DNA from: JACZYA01 sp965247455
Lineage (GTDB): Bacteria > Acidobacteriota > Terriglobia > Acidiferrales > 2-02-FULL-67-57
DNA length: 64,000 bases
Direction: 5' to 3'
Assembly (NCBI GenBank): GCA_965247455.1
Contig: CBDFHE010000018.1
Span: forward strand, 705,412 to 769,411
Shown here: positions 20,757 through 29,830 of the stretch, piece after piece
Layout of the letters: every line of letters starts with the position of its first letter
Numbering within the stretch: the stretch's first letter is position 1
Notes under the pieces: model-generated
Database searches by the model: none
Seen by the model: only the letters and a program-made list of their open reading frames with translations
Told to the model about the DNA's origin: nothing
Translations under genes and position numbers: made by a program

Positions 20757-22426
20757 CCGGGATTTCCGTTTTGCCTGCCCCTGATGGCACGTTTATACAC
20801 CCGATCGCCGCCGATCGCACAAAAACTTCGATCGTCGCACAATCGCTCAGCTTCAAAGGCCTTCATCTGAGCCCGCGCCGACGTGCGACCGACTGGAACC
20901 CCTGCTTTTCGGGCATTTCTCAGACACCGCTCCACACGTGTGCCCCGTGTCATCGCCGGGCGGGCTTCGTTGCACTTCAGGCCGCGCGTCAGCCTGCCGG
21001 CACGGGTAGCGCCCAGATCCTCCGCAGCATGTCGCCGAACAGCCGCCGCGTGAGATGCCCTTCCGCCAGCAGAAGCCAGTAGTACCGCGCATGCTTCACC
21101 AGCCGGCCCCCAGTTTTCACCAGTCGCTGCTGGAGACTCGTGAGCGACCAGCGCTTGACCCGCAGCGGAAGGACCAGTCTGCGCCACAAGTTGCCCAGAT
21201 TGTAGGCCAGGACGCTCAGTTGCAGGCGCACCTCGTTCGCCCGGAAACGATGGCACGACAGCCGCGTCCAGTGGGTGGCCTGCTTGCCTTCCTTGATCCA
21301 TTGCTCCGCCGTACCGCGCTTGTTGTAAAACCGCACGACCGAGCGGCTCGGGAGGGCCATGTTGGTCACGATGAAGCCGACGCGAGGGAACAGCTCACCT
21401 TGGTGGTGCTCCACCTTGGCGACGATCCGTCTGGGCGTGGTCCAGCTCTTGGCCTGATAGCGGAAACTCTGGTAGCGCACCAAGGGCTTGCAGCTCGGCC
21501 GTCCCGGCGGACGAAAGAGGATGTCTTCGATTTCCAGCTCCAAGCTCTTGTTCGCCGGCATGCGAATGGCATAGTCCACGTCGCGCTGCTCGAGCGCGTC
21601 GTAGATCTCGGGCTTCGCGAACGCGGCGTCTGCGCGGAACGCTACGCGCTTGCCCTCCACCTGCTGCCGGTCAATCTCCGGTACGAGCAGGTCGTCCCAG
21701 TCGTCGGCGCTATGCACGTTGCCTGGCCGCAGCGTGGCGGCGAGGCAGTCCCCATGCTCGGTGAACAGAAACAGCGGGTGGTAGCAGACGGACTCGAAGT
21801 GCCCGTTATAGGCGCTCCCTTCCTGCGCCCCATGCACCGGGCTCTCGCTCGAATCCATGTCGAGCACGATCCGGTCGGCGCGCGTCGCCATCTCGGCCTG
21901 TGCAAGCACCTCCCGGTTCACGGCCCTCAACCCGACGAGATTCTCCTCGTGGGTCAGCAGCTCTGTCTCGAACCAATGCAGCGTCGATGTCAGCGCCGCA
22001 CCCCGGTCCCAGCGCTTTGGCGACCCGATGAGACGAAATGTTGGGTCTGCCGACACGCGCCCCGCGTCGTTGAGATCTTCGTAGCCCGCGAGGCGACTGT
22101 AGACCGACTGCCGCAGGAGATCCACCACGCTGAACTGGGTGTTCATCCCCTGTCGGGAATCGCTCAGGTGCTCGGCGATGAGTGTCTCCAGCCCCAGACG
22201 TTCATCCAACTCGCGCACCAGAATGAGGCCAGCGTCAGAAGTGACGCGCGATCCCTGGAACGCGACTTTCAAGAAGCCGTTGAACGCGAACCGGAATGGC
22301 TCGTGTTGTAATTCACCCACCGGGTGTCACCCTCCGTAGTGTGGTTCCTTACGTCGGAGCCCCAAAACTCAAGGCGCAGCGACTGGTCCTGGCGATACGG
22401 TACCACAGCCAAATCGGAAATCCGGG
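20757..22426 (-). mobile_element. IS1380-family element, complete (copy 3, inverted relative to copy 2)
   Basis: It has the same 1,670-base length and ends as copy 2, on the other strand. The right inverted repeat CCGGGATTTCCGTTTTGCC begins at 20757 and the left repeat ends at 22426. The flanks TATAG and TTTAG are similar but not identical, so no clean target duplication is proven. Copies 2 and 3 form a 2.6-kb inverted pair around mglA, nfi and tRNA-Asn. Confidence 0.93.
20989..22320 (-). CDS. IS1380-family transposase
   Basis: This 443-residue protein is identical in translation to the copy at 16555-17886, except for one residue near the N-terminus (Arg in EPFRFAF where the others have Gln). 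Catalytic segments and start context are the same, and the frame is intact. Confidence 0.95.
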   Translation of the reverse strand: MGELQHEPFRFAFNGFLKVAFQGSRVTSDAGLILVRELDERLGLETLIAEHLSDSRQGMNTQFSVVDLLRQSVYSRLAGYEDLNDAGRVSADPTFRLIGSPKRWDRGAALTSTLHWFETELLTHEENLVGLRAVNREVLAQAEMATRADRIVLDMDSSESPVHGAQEGSAYNGHFESVCYHPLFLFTEHGDCLAATLRPGNVHSADDWDDLLVPEIDRQQVEGKRVAFRADAAFAKPEIYDALEQRDVDYAIRMPANKSLELEIEDILFRPPGRPSCKPLVRYQSFRYQAKSWTTPRRIVAKVEHHQGELFPRVGFIVTNMALPSRSVVRFYNKRGTAEQWIKEGKQATHWTRLSCHRFRANEVRLQLSVLAYNLGNLWRRLVLPLRVKRWSLTSLQQRLVKTGGRLVKHARYYWLLLAEGHLTRRLFGDMLRRIWALPVPAG

Positions 22427-22666
22427 TTTAGGAGATTCTGGCCGAGCACGGCGTGCCCGCGACCGTGTATCGCATCCCGGCCAACTTTCCCCCGGCGGAA
22501 TCGCAGGCGCGGACCTTCGCCGGCATGGGCACGCCCGCTTCACCTACAATTCTCACCCTACCCTCTCACTCGATGGAGAAGAACGGCTCTCCATCCAGTT
22601 GTGCATTGACAGGGCATGACCGAGCAAATAGGATTGCGGCACAATCATTCTGTTCGAGGGAGATAC

Positions 22667-23440
22667 ATGAAAGGTGTTGTGCTAGCTGGAGGTACGGGTT
22701 CACGGTTATCACCACTGATGCGGGTGACTAACAAGCACCTGCTCCCCGTGCACAACCAGCCCATGATCTACTACCCCATCCAAACCCTGGTGAACGCCGG
22801 TATCCGCGACATCCTGCTCGTCACCGGCGGGCAGGACGCCGGTGACTTCCTGCGCCTGCTCTCCAACGGCAAGGACTTCGGCCTTCAGCACATCAACTAC
22901 ACCTACCAGGAAGGCGAAGGCGGCATCGCCGACGCTCTGCGGCTGGCTGAGCACTTCGTGCAGGGCGAGAAGGTCTGCGTGGTTCTGGGCGACAACATCA
23001 TCGAGGGCAACATTTGCGAGGCCGTGCAGCGCTTCCAGCAACAGGAACGCGGCGCTCACCTGCTGCTCAAAGAGGTGGATGACCCGGAGCGCTTCGGCTG
23101 CCCGGAGATTGCCGACGGCCGCATCCTCCGCATCGAAGAGAAGCCCAAGCAGCCCAAGTCGCGCTACGCGGTGACCGGCATTTATTTCTACGACGCCACC
23201 ATCTTTGAAAAGATCAGCCGGCTGCGGCCGAGCGGGCGGGGCGAGTTGGAGATCACCGACGTCAACAACATGTACATCGAGGAAGGCACTATGACCTTCA
23301 GCGTGCTGGACGGCTGGTGGACGGACGCGGGCACCTTCGGCTCGCTGCGGCACGCGACCAACTTGGTGGCGGAAACCGGGGCAAACAAAATGACGCCGGT
23401 GGCCACGCCGAGCCGGACATCCGTTTGCAAAACACCGTAG
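22667..23440 (+). CDS. sugar-1-phosphate nucleotidyltransferase (RfbA-like)
   Basis: This 257-residue protein resembles glucose-1-phosphate thymidylyltransferase. The nucleotide-binding signature is MKGVVLAGGTGSRLSPLMRV, then NKHLLPVHNQPMIYYPIQTL. LGDNIIEG is the metal-binding Asp segment, and RIEEKPKQPKSRYAVTGIYFY and GWWTDAGTFGSL follow in the usual order. It would activate a hexose for surface polysaccharide synthesis. The ATG at 22667 follows GAGGGAG. The last 12 residues or so look unconserved. The nearby GT2 glycosyltransferase suggests a broken polysaccharide locus. Confidence 0.9.
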   Translation: MKGVVLAGGTGSRLSPLMRVTNKHLLPVHNQPMIYYPIQTLVNAGIRDILLVTGGQDAGDFLRLLSNGKDFGLQHINYTYQEGEGGIADALRLAEHFVQGEKVCVVLGDNIIEGNICEAVQRFQQQERGAHLLLKEVDDPERFGCPEIADGRILRIEEKPKQPKSRYAVTGIYFYDATIFEKISRLRPSGRGELEITDVNNMYIEEGTMTFSVLDGWWTDAGTFGSLRHATNLVAETGANKMTPVATPSRTSVCKTP

Positions 23441-23921
23441 TGCAAGCAAGCTACAACTGGGACTGCTCCGGAGTCGCTTTCGAGTTCCGCCCCGTGGGAC
23501 TCGGGCCCATTCGCAGCAAGAATGAATACCGCTTTTCCTTTACCGTCGCCAACGCCGGGACATTCGGTACCATTACTCAATAAAGGCGCCTTTTCTAAGG
23601 CCGCCCAGGGCCTCCCTCTGCCTACCTGAGAACCCTGCGCAAAAGGCATCAGGATACTCTTAAATTGTAAGTTTTGATTAACTTTCGGGTCGAGCAAGAT
23701 TACAAAGAAGAAAGATTTGAGCGTGGGATTGTTTCCAAGGCGAAACCGACTGTCCCACATAGGGCGTTCACAGAAGAGGACGGAAAACCCGGGGGGTTGC
23801 GTAGACCTACACGCGGTTTTGCGGGTCTATCTGCCGGGACGATAGGTTATGCGACCAACCGGTTGACACAAGCAGGCGCGATGCGGCTTGACAAACCGTT
23901 GCGGGCGGAGGCTGAACTCAC
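23441..23921. other. spacer with no recognisable gene
   Basis: I see no supported gene in these 480 bases. 23650-23720 is AT-rich and may hold a promoter for the glycosyltransferase gene. No dispersed repeat was recognised. Confidence 0.5.
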
Positions 23922-25112
23922 GTGCGTAACGATTCTCCCAAGACTGTGCCGGCGACAGAAGAGCCCGCTGTTGCTCCTCTCTCACAAGATACCCGCGAGA
24001 AGTCCGCCCATCCAGGATTTCCCGCTTCAATCTCTGTCATCATTCCGGTCTTTGGAGACGGCCTCCACATTGTACGATGCCTCGAAAGCCTGCAATCCGG
24101 GAACGGACGGAACCTCCAGGTGCTTGTGGTAGATGACGGTTCACCCCAACCGGTAGCGGATCGGTTGGACTTGCCTGGCGTCCGCTGCTACCGGCTGGAG
24201 ACAAATCACGGCCCCAGCCACGCCATCAATCGTGGCCTGGAGAAAACAGCGGACTACTGGGTCGTCATCCTCAACAGCGACGTGCAAGTGCGCCCCGGAA
24301 GCCTCACCCGTCTGATTGAAGCGTTGGAAGAACGGCCGGAATACGACTTCGCTGTTGCCAAAATACTTCAAGACAACGAACCGTTCGCCGTGGATAGCAC
24401 CGGCGACGGCATGCTGCTAGGAGGGGGAGCGTATCGGATCGGGCACAGCGAGGTTGATGGGAAAGTGATTAGCCTTCCGCGTCCGATCTTGAGCGCTACT
24501 ACAACCGCCAGCGCCTACCGGCGCACAGTGTTGGAAGACGTGGGCGGCTTTGATGAAGACTTTTTTGGCTTTTTGGAGGACCTCGACCTCTCGCTGCGGG
24601 CCCGGCTGAGGGGCTATCGAGGTCTCTACGTCCCCTCCGCGGTCATCTACCATCAAGGGAGTGCGACGTTCGAGGCTCGAGGGCCGAAGGAAATCTTCCG
24701 CCTGATCACCCGCAACCAAATCTGGGTGGTCACAAAGAACTATCCGGCCAGTGTACTCCTGCGCGCCCTCCCTCGCATCATTGTGTTTCAAGCGCTCTGG
24801 GTGGGCTTGATGCTCTCCCGTGGGCTGTTGGGCACCTGCCTGCGCGGGTTCTGGGAAGCTTTCCGCAGACTGCCGAAACGTTGGTGCGCTCAGCAGCTTT
24901 CCCTCATTGATCGGAGGGGGCGGTCTGGCCAGGGGCTCTCCCGCGATCGCGGCCGGGCAGCGGGCCGACATAGCGAACTTCCAGAGTTACGTCCTGGCCC
25001 AGCTCACTCTGCAGCAGGTTGGCAATCCCGTTCTCCAGCGATTCGTGGAAGGGTTGGCTGGCCAGATAGGTCGCTACCACCCGGGGAGGCTGAACGCCGG
25101 GGTCGTAGCTGA
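23922..25112 (+). CDS. family 2 glycosyltransferase, C-terminus probably replaced
   Basis: The GT2 domain is clear. SVIIPVFGDGLHIVRCLESL begins it, then VLVVDDGSPQPVADRL with the nucleotide-binding Asp pair. VILNSDVQVRPGSL is the DxD-like motif, and GGFDEDFFGFLEDLDLSLRA is the acceptor-side ED segment. A hydrophobic C-terminal segment follows up to about residue 325. From about 24900 the frame reads the antisense of the DUF389 gene and is Arg/Gly/Ser-rich, unlike any GT2 tail. So the native stop is probably lost. The start is GTG at 23922. Confidence 0.8.
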   Translation: MRNDSPKTVPATEEPAVAPLSQDTREKSAHPGFPASISVIIPVFGDGLHIVRCLESLQSGNGRNLQVLVVDDGSPQPVADRLDLPGVRCYRLETNHGPSHAINRGLEKTADYWVVILNSDVQVRPGSLTRLIEALEERPEYDFAVAKILQDNEPFAVDSTGDGMLLGGGAYRIGHSEVDGKVISLPRPILSATTTASAYRRTVLEDVGGFDEDFFGFLEDLDLSLRARLRGYRGLYVPSAVIYHQGSATFEARGPKEIFRLITRNQIWVVTKNYPASVLLRALPRIIVFQALWVGLMLSRGLLGTCLRGFWEAFRRLPKRWCAQQLSLIDRRGRSGQGLSRDRGRAAGRHSELPELRPGPAHSAAGWQSRSPAIRGRVGWPDRSLPPGEAERRGRS

Positions 25113-26229
25113 AATCCACCAGCCGGGCCCCCGACACCATCTTGGCTTGCTGCATCAGGAGCTGCTGAACGCGCTGGGCCGGCGAACTTTCCGCCTCTTC
25201 CGAGGCCGAGGAGTCTCCGGCGACTTGCTGGCCCTTCAGGAAGTGGTAGCCGTCGGCGGAATCCTCGACTATCTGCACCGATCGAATGGTGAGCGCGACC
25301 TGCCGTTCCAACTCGTCTCTCAACACATTCTCGATGGCCTGAATCACGTTGGGTTCGAACCATTCCGGCGTCTCCACCGTGGCTACGATTTGGCAGGCGG
25401 GGCCGCGGCACCGAACCTCAGCCTCGGAGAGCCGCGCCCCCTCGACCATGCGCACCTGCTGCTCCAGCGTGCTGCGAGCCAGCCGCGCGCTGCTGGCTTC
25501 GTCAACCAGTTTGGACAACTGAACGCCCAGGAAGACAGCCATCACCACCAGCAGCACCACCGCGAACCCGAAGTTCTTCAAGAGCACGCGGGGATTGCGC
25601 TCCACCGTGCGCGTAGCCAACCCGGAGACATAGAAAACCGCGGCACTGACCAAATGGATGGCAACAAAGTTAGCCAGGAACAACACCAACGCGCCGCCGG
25701 CCAGGTCCAGCCGCCGCATGGAGAGCCCGATGCCCACCACGCCCAACGGCGGCAGCAGAGCCACGGCGATGGCCACGCCCGGCAGCGCGGGGCTGATCTC
25801 CTCTTCGTGCGCCATGGCAAAAGCGCCCGCCAGCCCCGCCGCCAGCGCCACCGCCAAGTCAAGCAAGGTCGGGTGGGTGCGGGACAGGATTTCGTGGGTC
25901 AGCTCGGGCTCCGGGACCAGCAAGCCGATGACCACCGCCACCAGAATCGCCAGCACCACGCCGTAGAACTCGGTCCGCAGGGAACGCTCCAGCAGCTTGG
26001 AACGGCCGCGAATCAGCGCCACCGAGAGAGAAAAGATGGGAGTCATCAGCGGCGCCACCAACATGGCTCCGATGACCACCGCCGGACTGTCGAGCAGCAG
26101 GCCGAAGGTGACGATCACACTCGAAGCCGCCACCAATACGAAGAAGGGCCCATGCAGCTTAGCGGCCTCCTCCAGCTCCTCCAGAATGCGGCGCTGTTGC
26201 TCTCCGGAGACTTCCTTAATACCAAACAT
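24904..26229 (-). CDS. DUF389 (TIGR00341-type) membrane protein
   Basis: This 441-residue protein has a cytoplasmic N-terminal helix and six or seven membrane segments (about residues 28-250). The family hallmarks are VIGAMLVAPLMTPIFSLSVAL and LPGVAIAVALLPPLGVVGIGLS. A soluble C-terminal half of repeated alpha/beta character follows. The function of DUF389 proteins is unknown; a transport role is often assumed. Its 3' end overlaps the end of the GT2 frame by about 210 bases in convergent orientation. Confidence 0.88.
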   Translation of the reverse strand: MFGIKEVSGEQQRRILEELEEAAKLHGPFFVLVAASSVIVTFGLLLDSPAVVIGAMLVAPLMTPIFSLSVALIRGRSKLLERSLRTEFYGVVLAILVAVVIGLLVPEPELTHEILSRTHPTLLDLAVALAAGLAGAFAMAHEEEISPALPGVAIAVALLPPLGVVGIGLSMRRLDLAGGALVLFLANFVAIHLVSAAVFYVSGLATRTVERNPRVLLKNFGFAVVLLVVMAVFLGVQLSKLVDEASSARLARSTLEQQVRMVEGARLSEAEVRCRGPACQIVATVETPEWFEPNVIQAIENVLRDELERQVALTIRSVQIVEDSADGYHFLKGQQVAGDSSASEEAESSPAQRVQQLLMQQAKMVSGARLVDFSYDPGVQPPRVVATYLASQPFHESLENGIANLLQSELGQDVTLEVRYVGPLPGRDRGRAPGQTAPSDQ

Positions 26230-26414
26230 TCAGGTGCGCCCCCGTCGGGTTATGGTTGGTTCCCCCTCCTCAGAACTTCCTGCCAGTCTAGCATAACCGG
26301 AGGAGGCCGCGGGCGGATACCTCCGAGGCGCGAACCACTACAACCGTACCCCAACGACTGTGATAGAATTCCCTCTCTGCGCTTGGGCGCGCAAGCCACT
26401 CGAAGGAGCCTGCT

Positions 26415-27827
26415 ATGAAACCAGTCGTGGACTTCATCCAGAATAATTCCGACCGCTACGTAGAGGAGCTGCGCGAATTCTGCGCCATCCCCAGCATCAG
26501 CACCCAGACCGAGCACAAACCGGACATCGAGCGCTGCGCCCGCTGGTTGGCCGAGCACATGACCCACATCGGGCTGGAAAACGTGGAGATCATTTCCACC
26601 GCCGGCTACCCCATCGTCTACGCCGACTGGCTGCATGCACCGGGTAAGCCCACCCTGCTCTTCTACGGCCACTACGACGTCCAGCCGCCGGAGCCGCTCG
26701 ACCTGTGGCACTCGCCGCCCTTCGAGCTGACCCTGCGCGACGGCGACCTCTACGCCCGTGGGGTGGTGGACGACAAAGGCCAGGTCTTCATCCACCTCAA
26801 GGCCCTGGAAGCTTTCTTCAAGAACAGCGGCCGGCTGCCGGTGAACGTCAAGTTCATGATCGAAGGCGAGGAGGAGACCGGCAGCGAGAACGTGTACGCC
26901 TTCATGCAAAAGGAAAGGGAGCGCCTGGCGTGCGACGCGCTGGTGGTGTCCGACACCACCATGCTGGGCAAGGGCATCCCCTCGGTGTGCTACGGGCTGC
27001 GCGGCCTGACCTACTTTGAAGTTGAAATCGAAGGCCCGAGCCAGGACCTGCACTCGGGCTCGTTCGGGGGCGCGGTGCCCAACCCCATCAACATCCTGTG
27101 CGAGATGATGGCGCAGTTGCACGACCAGCGGGGCCGCGTCGCCATTCCGGGCTTCTACAAAGATGTACAGCCGCTGAGCAGAAAGGAGCGGGCACAGTTG
27201 AAGCGCCTGCCCTTCAAAGACAAGAACTTCCAGAAAACCACCGGCGTGCGCAGGCTGGTGGGTGAGAAGGGCTTTAGCACAATCGAGCGCATCTGGGCGC
27301 GCCCCACCCTGGACATCAATGGCATCTTCGGCGGCTACACCGCCGAAGGCGCCAAGACCGTGATTGCCTCCAAGGCCAGCGCCAAGTTTTCCACCCGCCT
27401 AGTGGCCAATCAGAATCCGGCCAAGATTACCAAGCTGGTGCGCAAGCACATCGAACGGCTGGCTCCGCCGAGCGTAAAGGTGAAGTTCACGGTTCACAGC
27501 GAAGGCGACGCCTGGGTGTCGCCCTTCGACCATCCCTTTGTGCAGGCGGGCAAGGCGGCGCTGGAGCAGGGCTTCAAGAAAAAGGCGGTCTTTATCCGCG
27601 AGGGCGGATCAATTCCACTGGTCTCTACCATGTACCAGAAGTTCCGCAAGCCCTGTGTATTGATGGGCTTTGGCCTGCCGGACGAGAACGCCCACGCCCC
27701 CAATGAGCGGCTGAATCTGGAGAACTACCAGAAGGGAATCCTGAGCGTCGCCTACTTCTACCACGCCGTGGGCGAGAGCAACGGAAGCGCCCGGGGCGGG
27801 GGCGGCAAGGGGCGCAAGGCCCGCTGA
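26415..27827 (+). CDS. M20-family dipeptidase
   Basis: This 470-residue cytoplasmic peptidase has the M20 zinc-site series. FYGHYDVQP has the His ligand and the Asp, then YARGVVDDKGQ with the bridging Asp, IEGEEETGS with the catalytic Glu pair, and DLHSGSFGG at the dimer lid. Length and motifs fit the dipeptidase/CNDP-like branch. The tail is Gly/Lys/Arg-rich and unconserved. GGAG lies just before the ATG. It stands alone; HU follows after 149 bases. Confidence 0.93.
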   Translation: MKPVVDFIQNNSDRYVEELREFCAIPSISTQTEHKPDIERCARWLAEHMTHIGLENVEIISTAGYPIVYADWLHAPGKPTLLFYGHYDVQPPEPLDLWHSPPFELTLRDGDLYARGVVDDKGQVFIHLKALEAFFKNSGRLPVNVKFMIEGEEETGSENVYAFMQKERERLACDALVVSDTTMLGKGIPSVCYGLRGLTYFEVEIEGPSQDLHSGSFGGAVPNPINILCEMMAQLHDQRGRVAIPGFYKDVQPLSRKERAQLKRLPFKDKNFQKTTGVRRLVGEKGFSTIERIWARPTLDINGIFGGYTAEGAKTVIASKASAKFSTRLVANQNPAKITKLVRKHIERLAPPSVKVKFTVHSEGDAWVSPFDHPFVQAGKAALEQGFKKKAVFIREGGSIPLVSTMYQKFRKPCVLMGFGLPDENAHAPNERLNLENYQKGILSVAYFYHAVGESNGSARGGGGKGRKAR

Positions 27828-27866
27828 GGGCGAGCAGCAGGAAAGCCGCATTTTTAGCGGTTGCAC

Positions 27867-27895
27867 TTGCCATCGGGTGCGCTTTGGGTTAGAGT
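27867..27895 (+). promoter_or_regulatory. putative promoter for the HU gene
   Basis: TTGCCA and TAGAGT are separated by 17 bases, about 80 bases upstream of the HU start codon. Fit is moderate and no operator is evident. Confidence 0.4.
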
Positions 27896-27976
27896 AGCGC
27901 CGGTTTGAGCCCAAACACGAAAGGGCAACCCAGGGTGGAAAAACCAAAACTCTCGCACTAAGGAGAAGGCTAGACG

Positions 27977-28270
27977 ATGGCAAAAGCGATGACCAAGAGC
28001 CAGTTGTATCGGCAACTCGCCGAAAACGTCGACCTCCCGCGCAAGACGGTGGTGGCGTTTATGGACGAGTTGACAAATATCGCCATGAAGGAAACTAAGA
28101 ACAACGGTGTCTTCACGCTTCCCGGCTTCGGCAAACTCCGCAAAGTCAACCGCAAGGCTCGCATGGGCCGCAACCCGCAGACGGGCGAAGCCATCAAGAT
28201 TCCGGCCAAGACGGTGGTGCGCTTCCGCGTCTCCAAAGCCTGCAAGGAAGCGGCCGTAGGCAAGAAGTAA
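27977..28270 (+). CDS. HU/IHF-family DNA-binding protein
   Basis: This 97-residue protein has the HU fold: an N-terminal helical dimer domain (MTKSQLYRQLAENVDLPRKT), then GVFTLPGFGKLRKVNRKAR. The beta-arm follows (MGRNPQTGEAIKIPAKTVVRFRVS), with the Pro that intercalates between bases. It bends DNA and compacts the nucleoid. AAGGAG lies about 11 bases before the ATG. It is followed by a clear intrinsic terminator. Confidence 0.96.
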   Translation: MAKAMTKSQLYRQLAENVDLPRKTVVAFMDELTNIAMKETKNNGVFTLPGFGKLRKVNRKARMGRNPQTGEAIKIPAKTVVRFRVSKACKEAAVGKK

Positions 28271-28294
28271 GCGCGTACCGATACCATTATTCCT

Positions 28295-28344
28295 GGGCGT
28301 CTCAAATCCCGATGCTTCGGGAGAGGGGACGCCCTTCTTCTTTT
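28295..28344 (+). terminator. Rho-independent terminator after the HU gene
   Basis: GGGCGTC (28295-28301) pairs with GACGCCC (28328-28334). A second inner hairpin, TCCCGA/TCGGGA, lies between them. TTCTTCTTTT follows directly. Confidence 0.85.
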
Positions 28345-28373
28345 GCGGGAGGCAACCCCCGCCGCGCCGCTGC

Positions 28374-28402
28374 TTGAGGCGCGCGTCCCCGCTGCCTATA
28401 AT
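28374..28402 (+). promoter_or_regulatory. promoter of the pncB operon
   Basis: TTGAGG and TATAAT are separated by exactly 17 bases, with the -10 ending 46 bases before the GTG start of pncB at 28449. This is among the best promoter matches in the window. Confidence 0.7.
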
Positions 28403-28448
28403 GCAGAGCGGAGAGCATTTCTCCTTGTCCATCCGATCAGGAGCTCGC

Positions 28449-29819
28449 GTGTCGGACCGTTATCTCCATTCCGCCCTGCTCGCCGACCTCTACGAACTCA
28501 CCATGGCGGCGGCCTACTTCGAGAACAACGCGCGGGCCACGGCCACTTTTGAGCTGTTCATTCGCAACCTGCCCCCCGACCGCGGCTACCTGCTGTTGGC
28601 CGGGCTGGAGCAGGCCCTCGATTTCCTGGAAAACCTGCGCTTTGCCCCGGAGGAGATTTCCTGGCTGCGGCGGCACCCCGTTTTTGCCCGCGTCAGCGAT
28701 GCCTTCTTCGACTATTTGCAGGAGTTCCGCTTCAGCGGCGAGGTGTGGGCCATTCCCGAAGGCACGCCGGTTTTCGCCGAAGAGCCGTTGCTGCGCGTCA
28801 CCGCGCCCATCATCGAAGCGCAGGTGGTGGAAACCTACCTGCTCACCGCCATCACTTTCCAGACCATGGTGGCCACCAAGGCCGCGCGGGTGGTGGAAGC
28901 GGCGCAGGGACGGGGCGTGGTGGAGTTCGGCAGCCGCCGCGCCCACGGCCCGGAGGCGGGTGTGCTGGCGGCACGGGCGGCCTACATTGGCGGGTGTGTG
29001 GGAACCTCCAACGTAGAAGCGGGCTTCCGATTCGGCCTTCCCACCTACGGAACCTTGGCGCACTCCTTCGTGATGTCTTACGAGGAGGAGGAAGAAAGTT
29101 TTCGCCAGTTCACGCGCGTCTTCCCCCAGCATACCGTGTTGCTGCTGGACACCTACGACACCCTGGCGGCCGTGGACAAAATCATCGAGCTGGGCCTGCG
29201 CCCGCCCGGCGTCCGCCTGGACAGCGGCGACCTGGTGGAGCTGTCCCAGGAAGTGCGGCGCCGGCTGGATGGGGCCGGACTGCGCGAGACCAAGATTTTT
29301 GCCAGCGGCGACCTGAACGAATATCTGATCGCCGAACTTGTCGCGCAGGGAGCGCGGCTGGATTTCCTCGGGGTGGGGACGGAGCTGGCCACCTCCAAAG
29401 ACGCCCCGGCGCTGGGCGGGGTGTACAAGCTGGTCGAGGTGTTGACCGACGGCCGGCCCCGCCACCGCGCCAAGTTCAGCGAAGCCAAAGTGACCTACCC
29501 CGGACGGAAGCAGGTGTTTCGCTTCCGCGACCCAGAGGACCGCTACCACCACGACTTGATCGCCCGCGCGGAAGAAAGCTACCCGGAGGGCGAGCCGCTG
29601 TTGGCCTGCGTGCTGCGGGAAGGGCGCCGCATCGCTCCCTCGCCCGGCCTGGGAGAAATTCAACAACGCGCGAAAGCAAACCTGGAGCGGTTGCCGGAGC
29701 GCTACCGGCAGTCGCGCAACGCCCCGGCCTACCCCGTCGGCATCAGCCGAGCGCTGGAGGAACTGCTGGAAGAAGTCCGGCAAAAGGTCGTCCATCCTGC
29801 CGACAAAAGCCGGAGCTGA
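28449..29819 (+). CDS. pncB: nicotinate phosphoribosyltransferase
   Basis: This protein of about 456 residues converts nicotinate and PRPP to nicotinate mononucleotide. The GTG at 28449 is chosen because AGGAG lies 5 bases upstream and the domain starts at once (LLADLYELTMAAAYFE). Key segments are VVEFGSRRAHGPEAG, SNVEAGFRFGLPTYGTLAHS with the catalytic His region, VRLDSGDLVELSQEVR, IFASGDLNEYLIAEL and FLGVGTELATS. It is followed after 11 bases by a nicotinamidase-like gene, a complete NAD-salvage pair. Confidence 0.95.
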   Translation: MSDRYLHSALLADLYELTMAAAYFENNARATATFELFIRNLPPDRGYLLLAGLEQALDFLENLRFAPEEISWLRRHPVFARVSDAFFDYLQEFRFSGEVWAIPEGTPVFAEEPLLRVTAPIIEAQVVETYLLTAITFQTMVATKAARVVEAAQGRGVVEFGSRRAHGPEAGVLAARAAYIGGCVGTSNVEAGFRFGLPTYGTLAHSFVMSYEEEEESFRQFTRVFPQHTVLLLDTYDTLAAVDKIIELGLRPPGVRLDSGDLVELSQEVRRRLDGAGLRETKIFASGDLNEYLIAELVAQGARLDFLGVGTELATSKDAPALGGVYKLVEVLTDGRPRHRAKFSEAKVTYPGRKQVFRFRDPEDRYHHDLIARAEESYPEGEPLLACVLREGRRIAPSPGLGEIQQRAKANLERLPERYRQSRNAPAYPVGISRALEELLEEVRQKVVHPADKSRS

Positions 29820-29830
29820 GAGAAGCGGCC

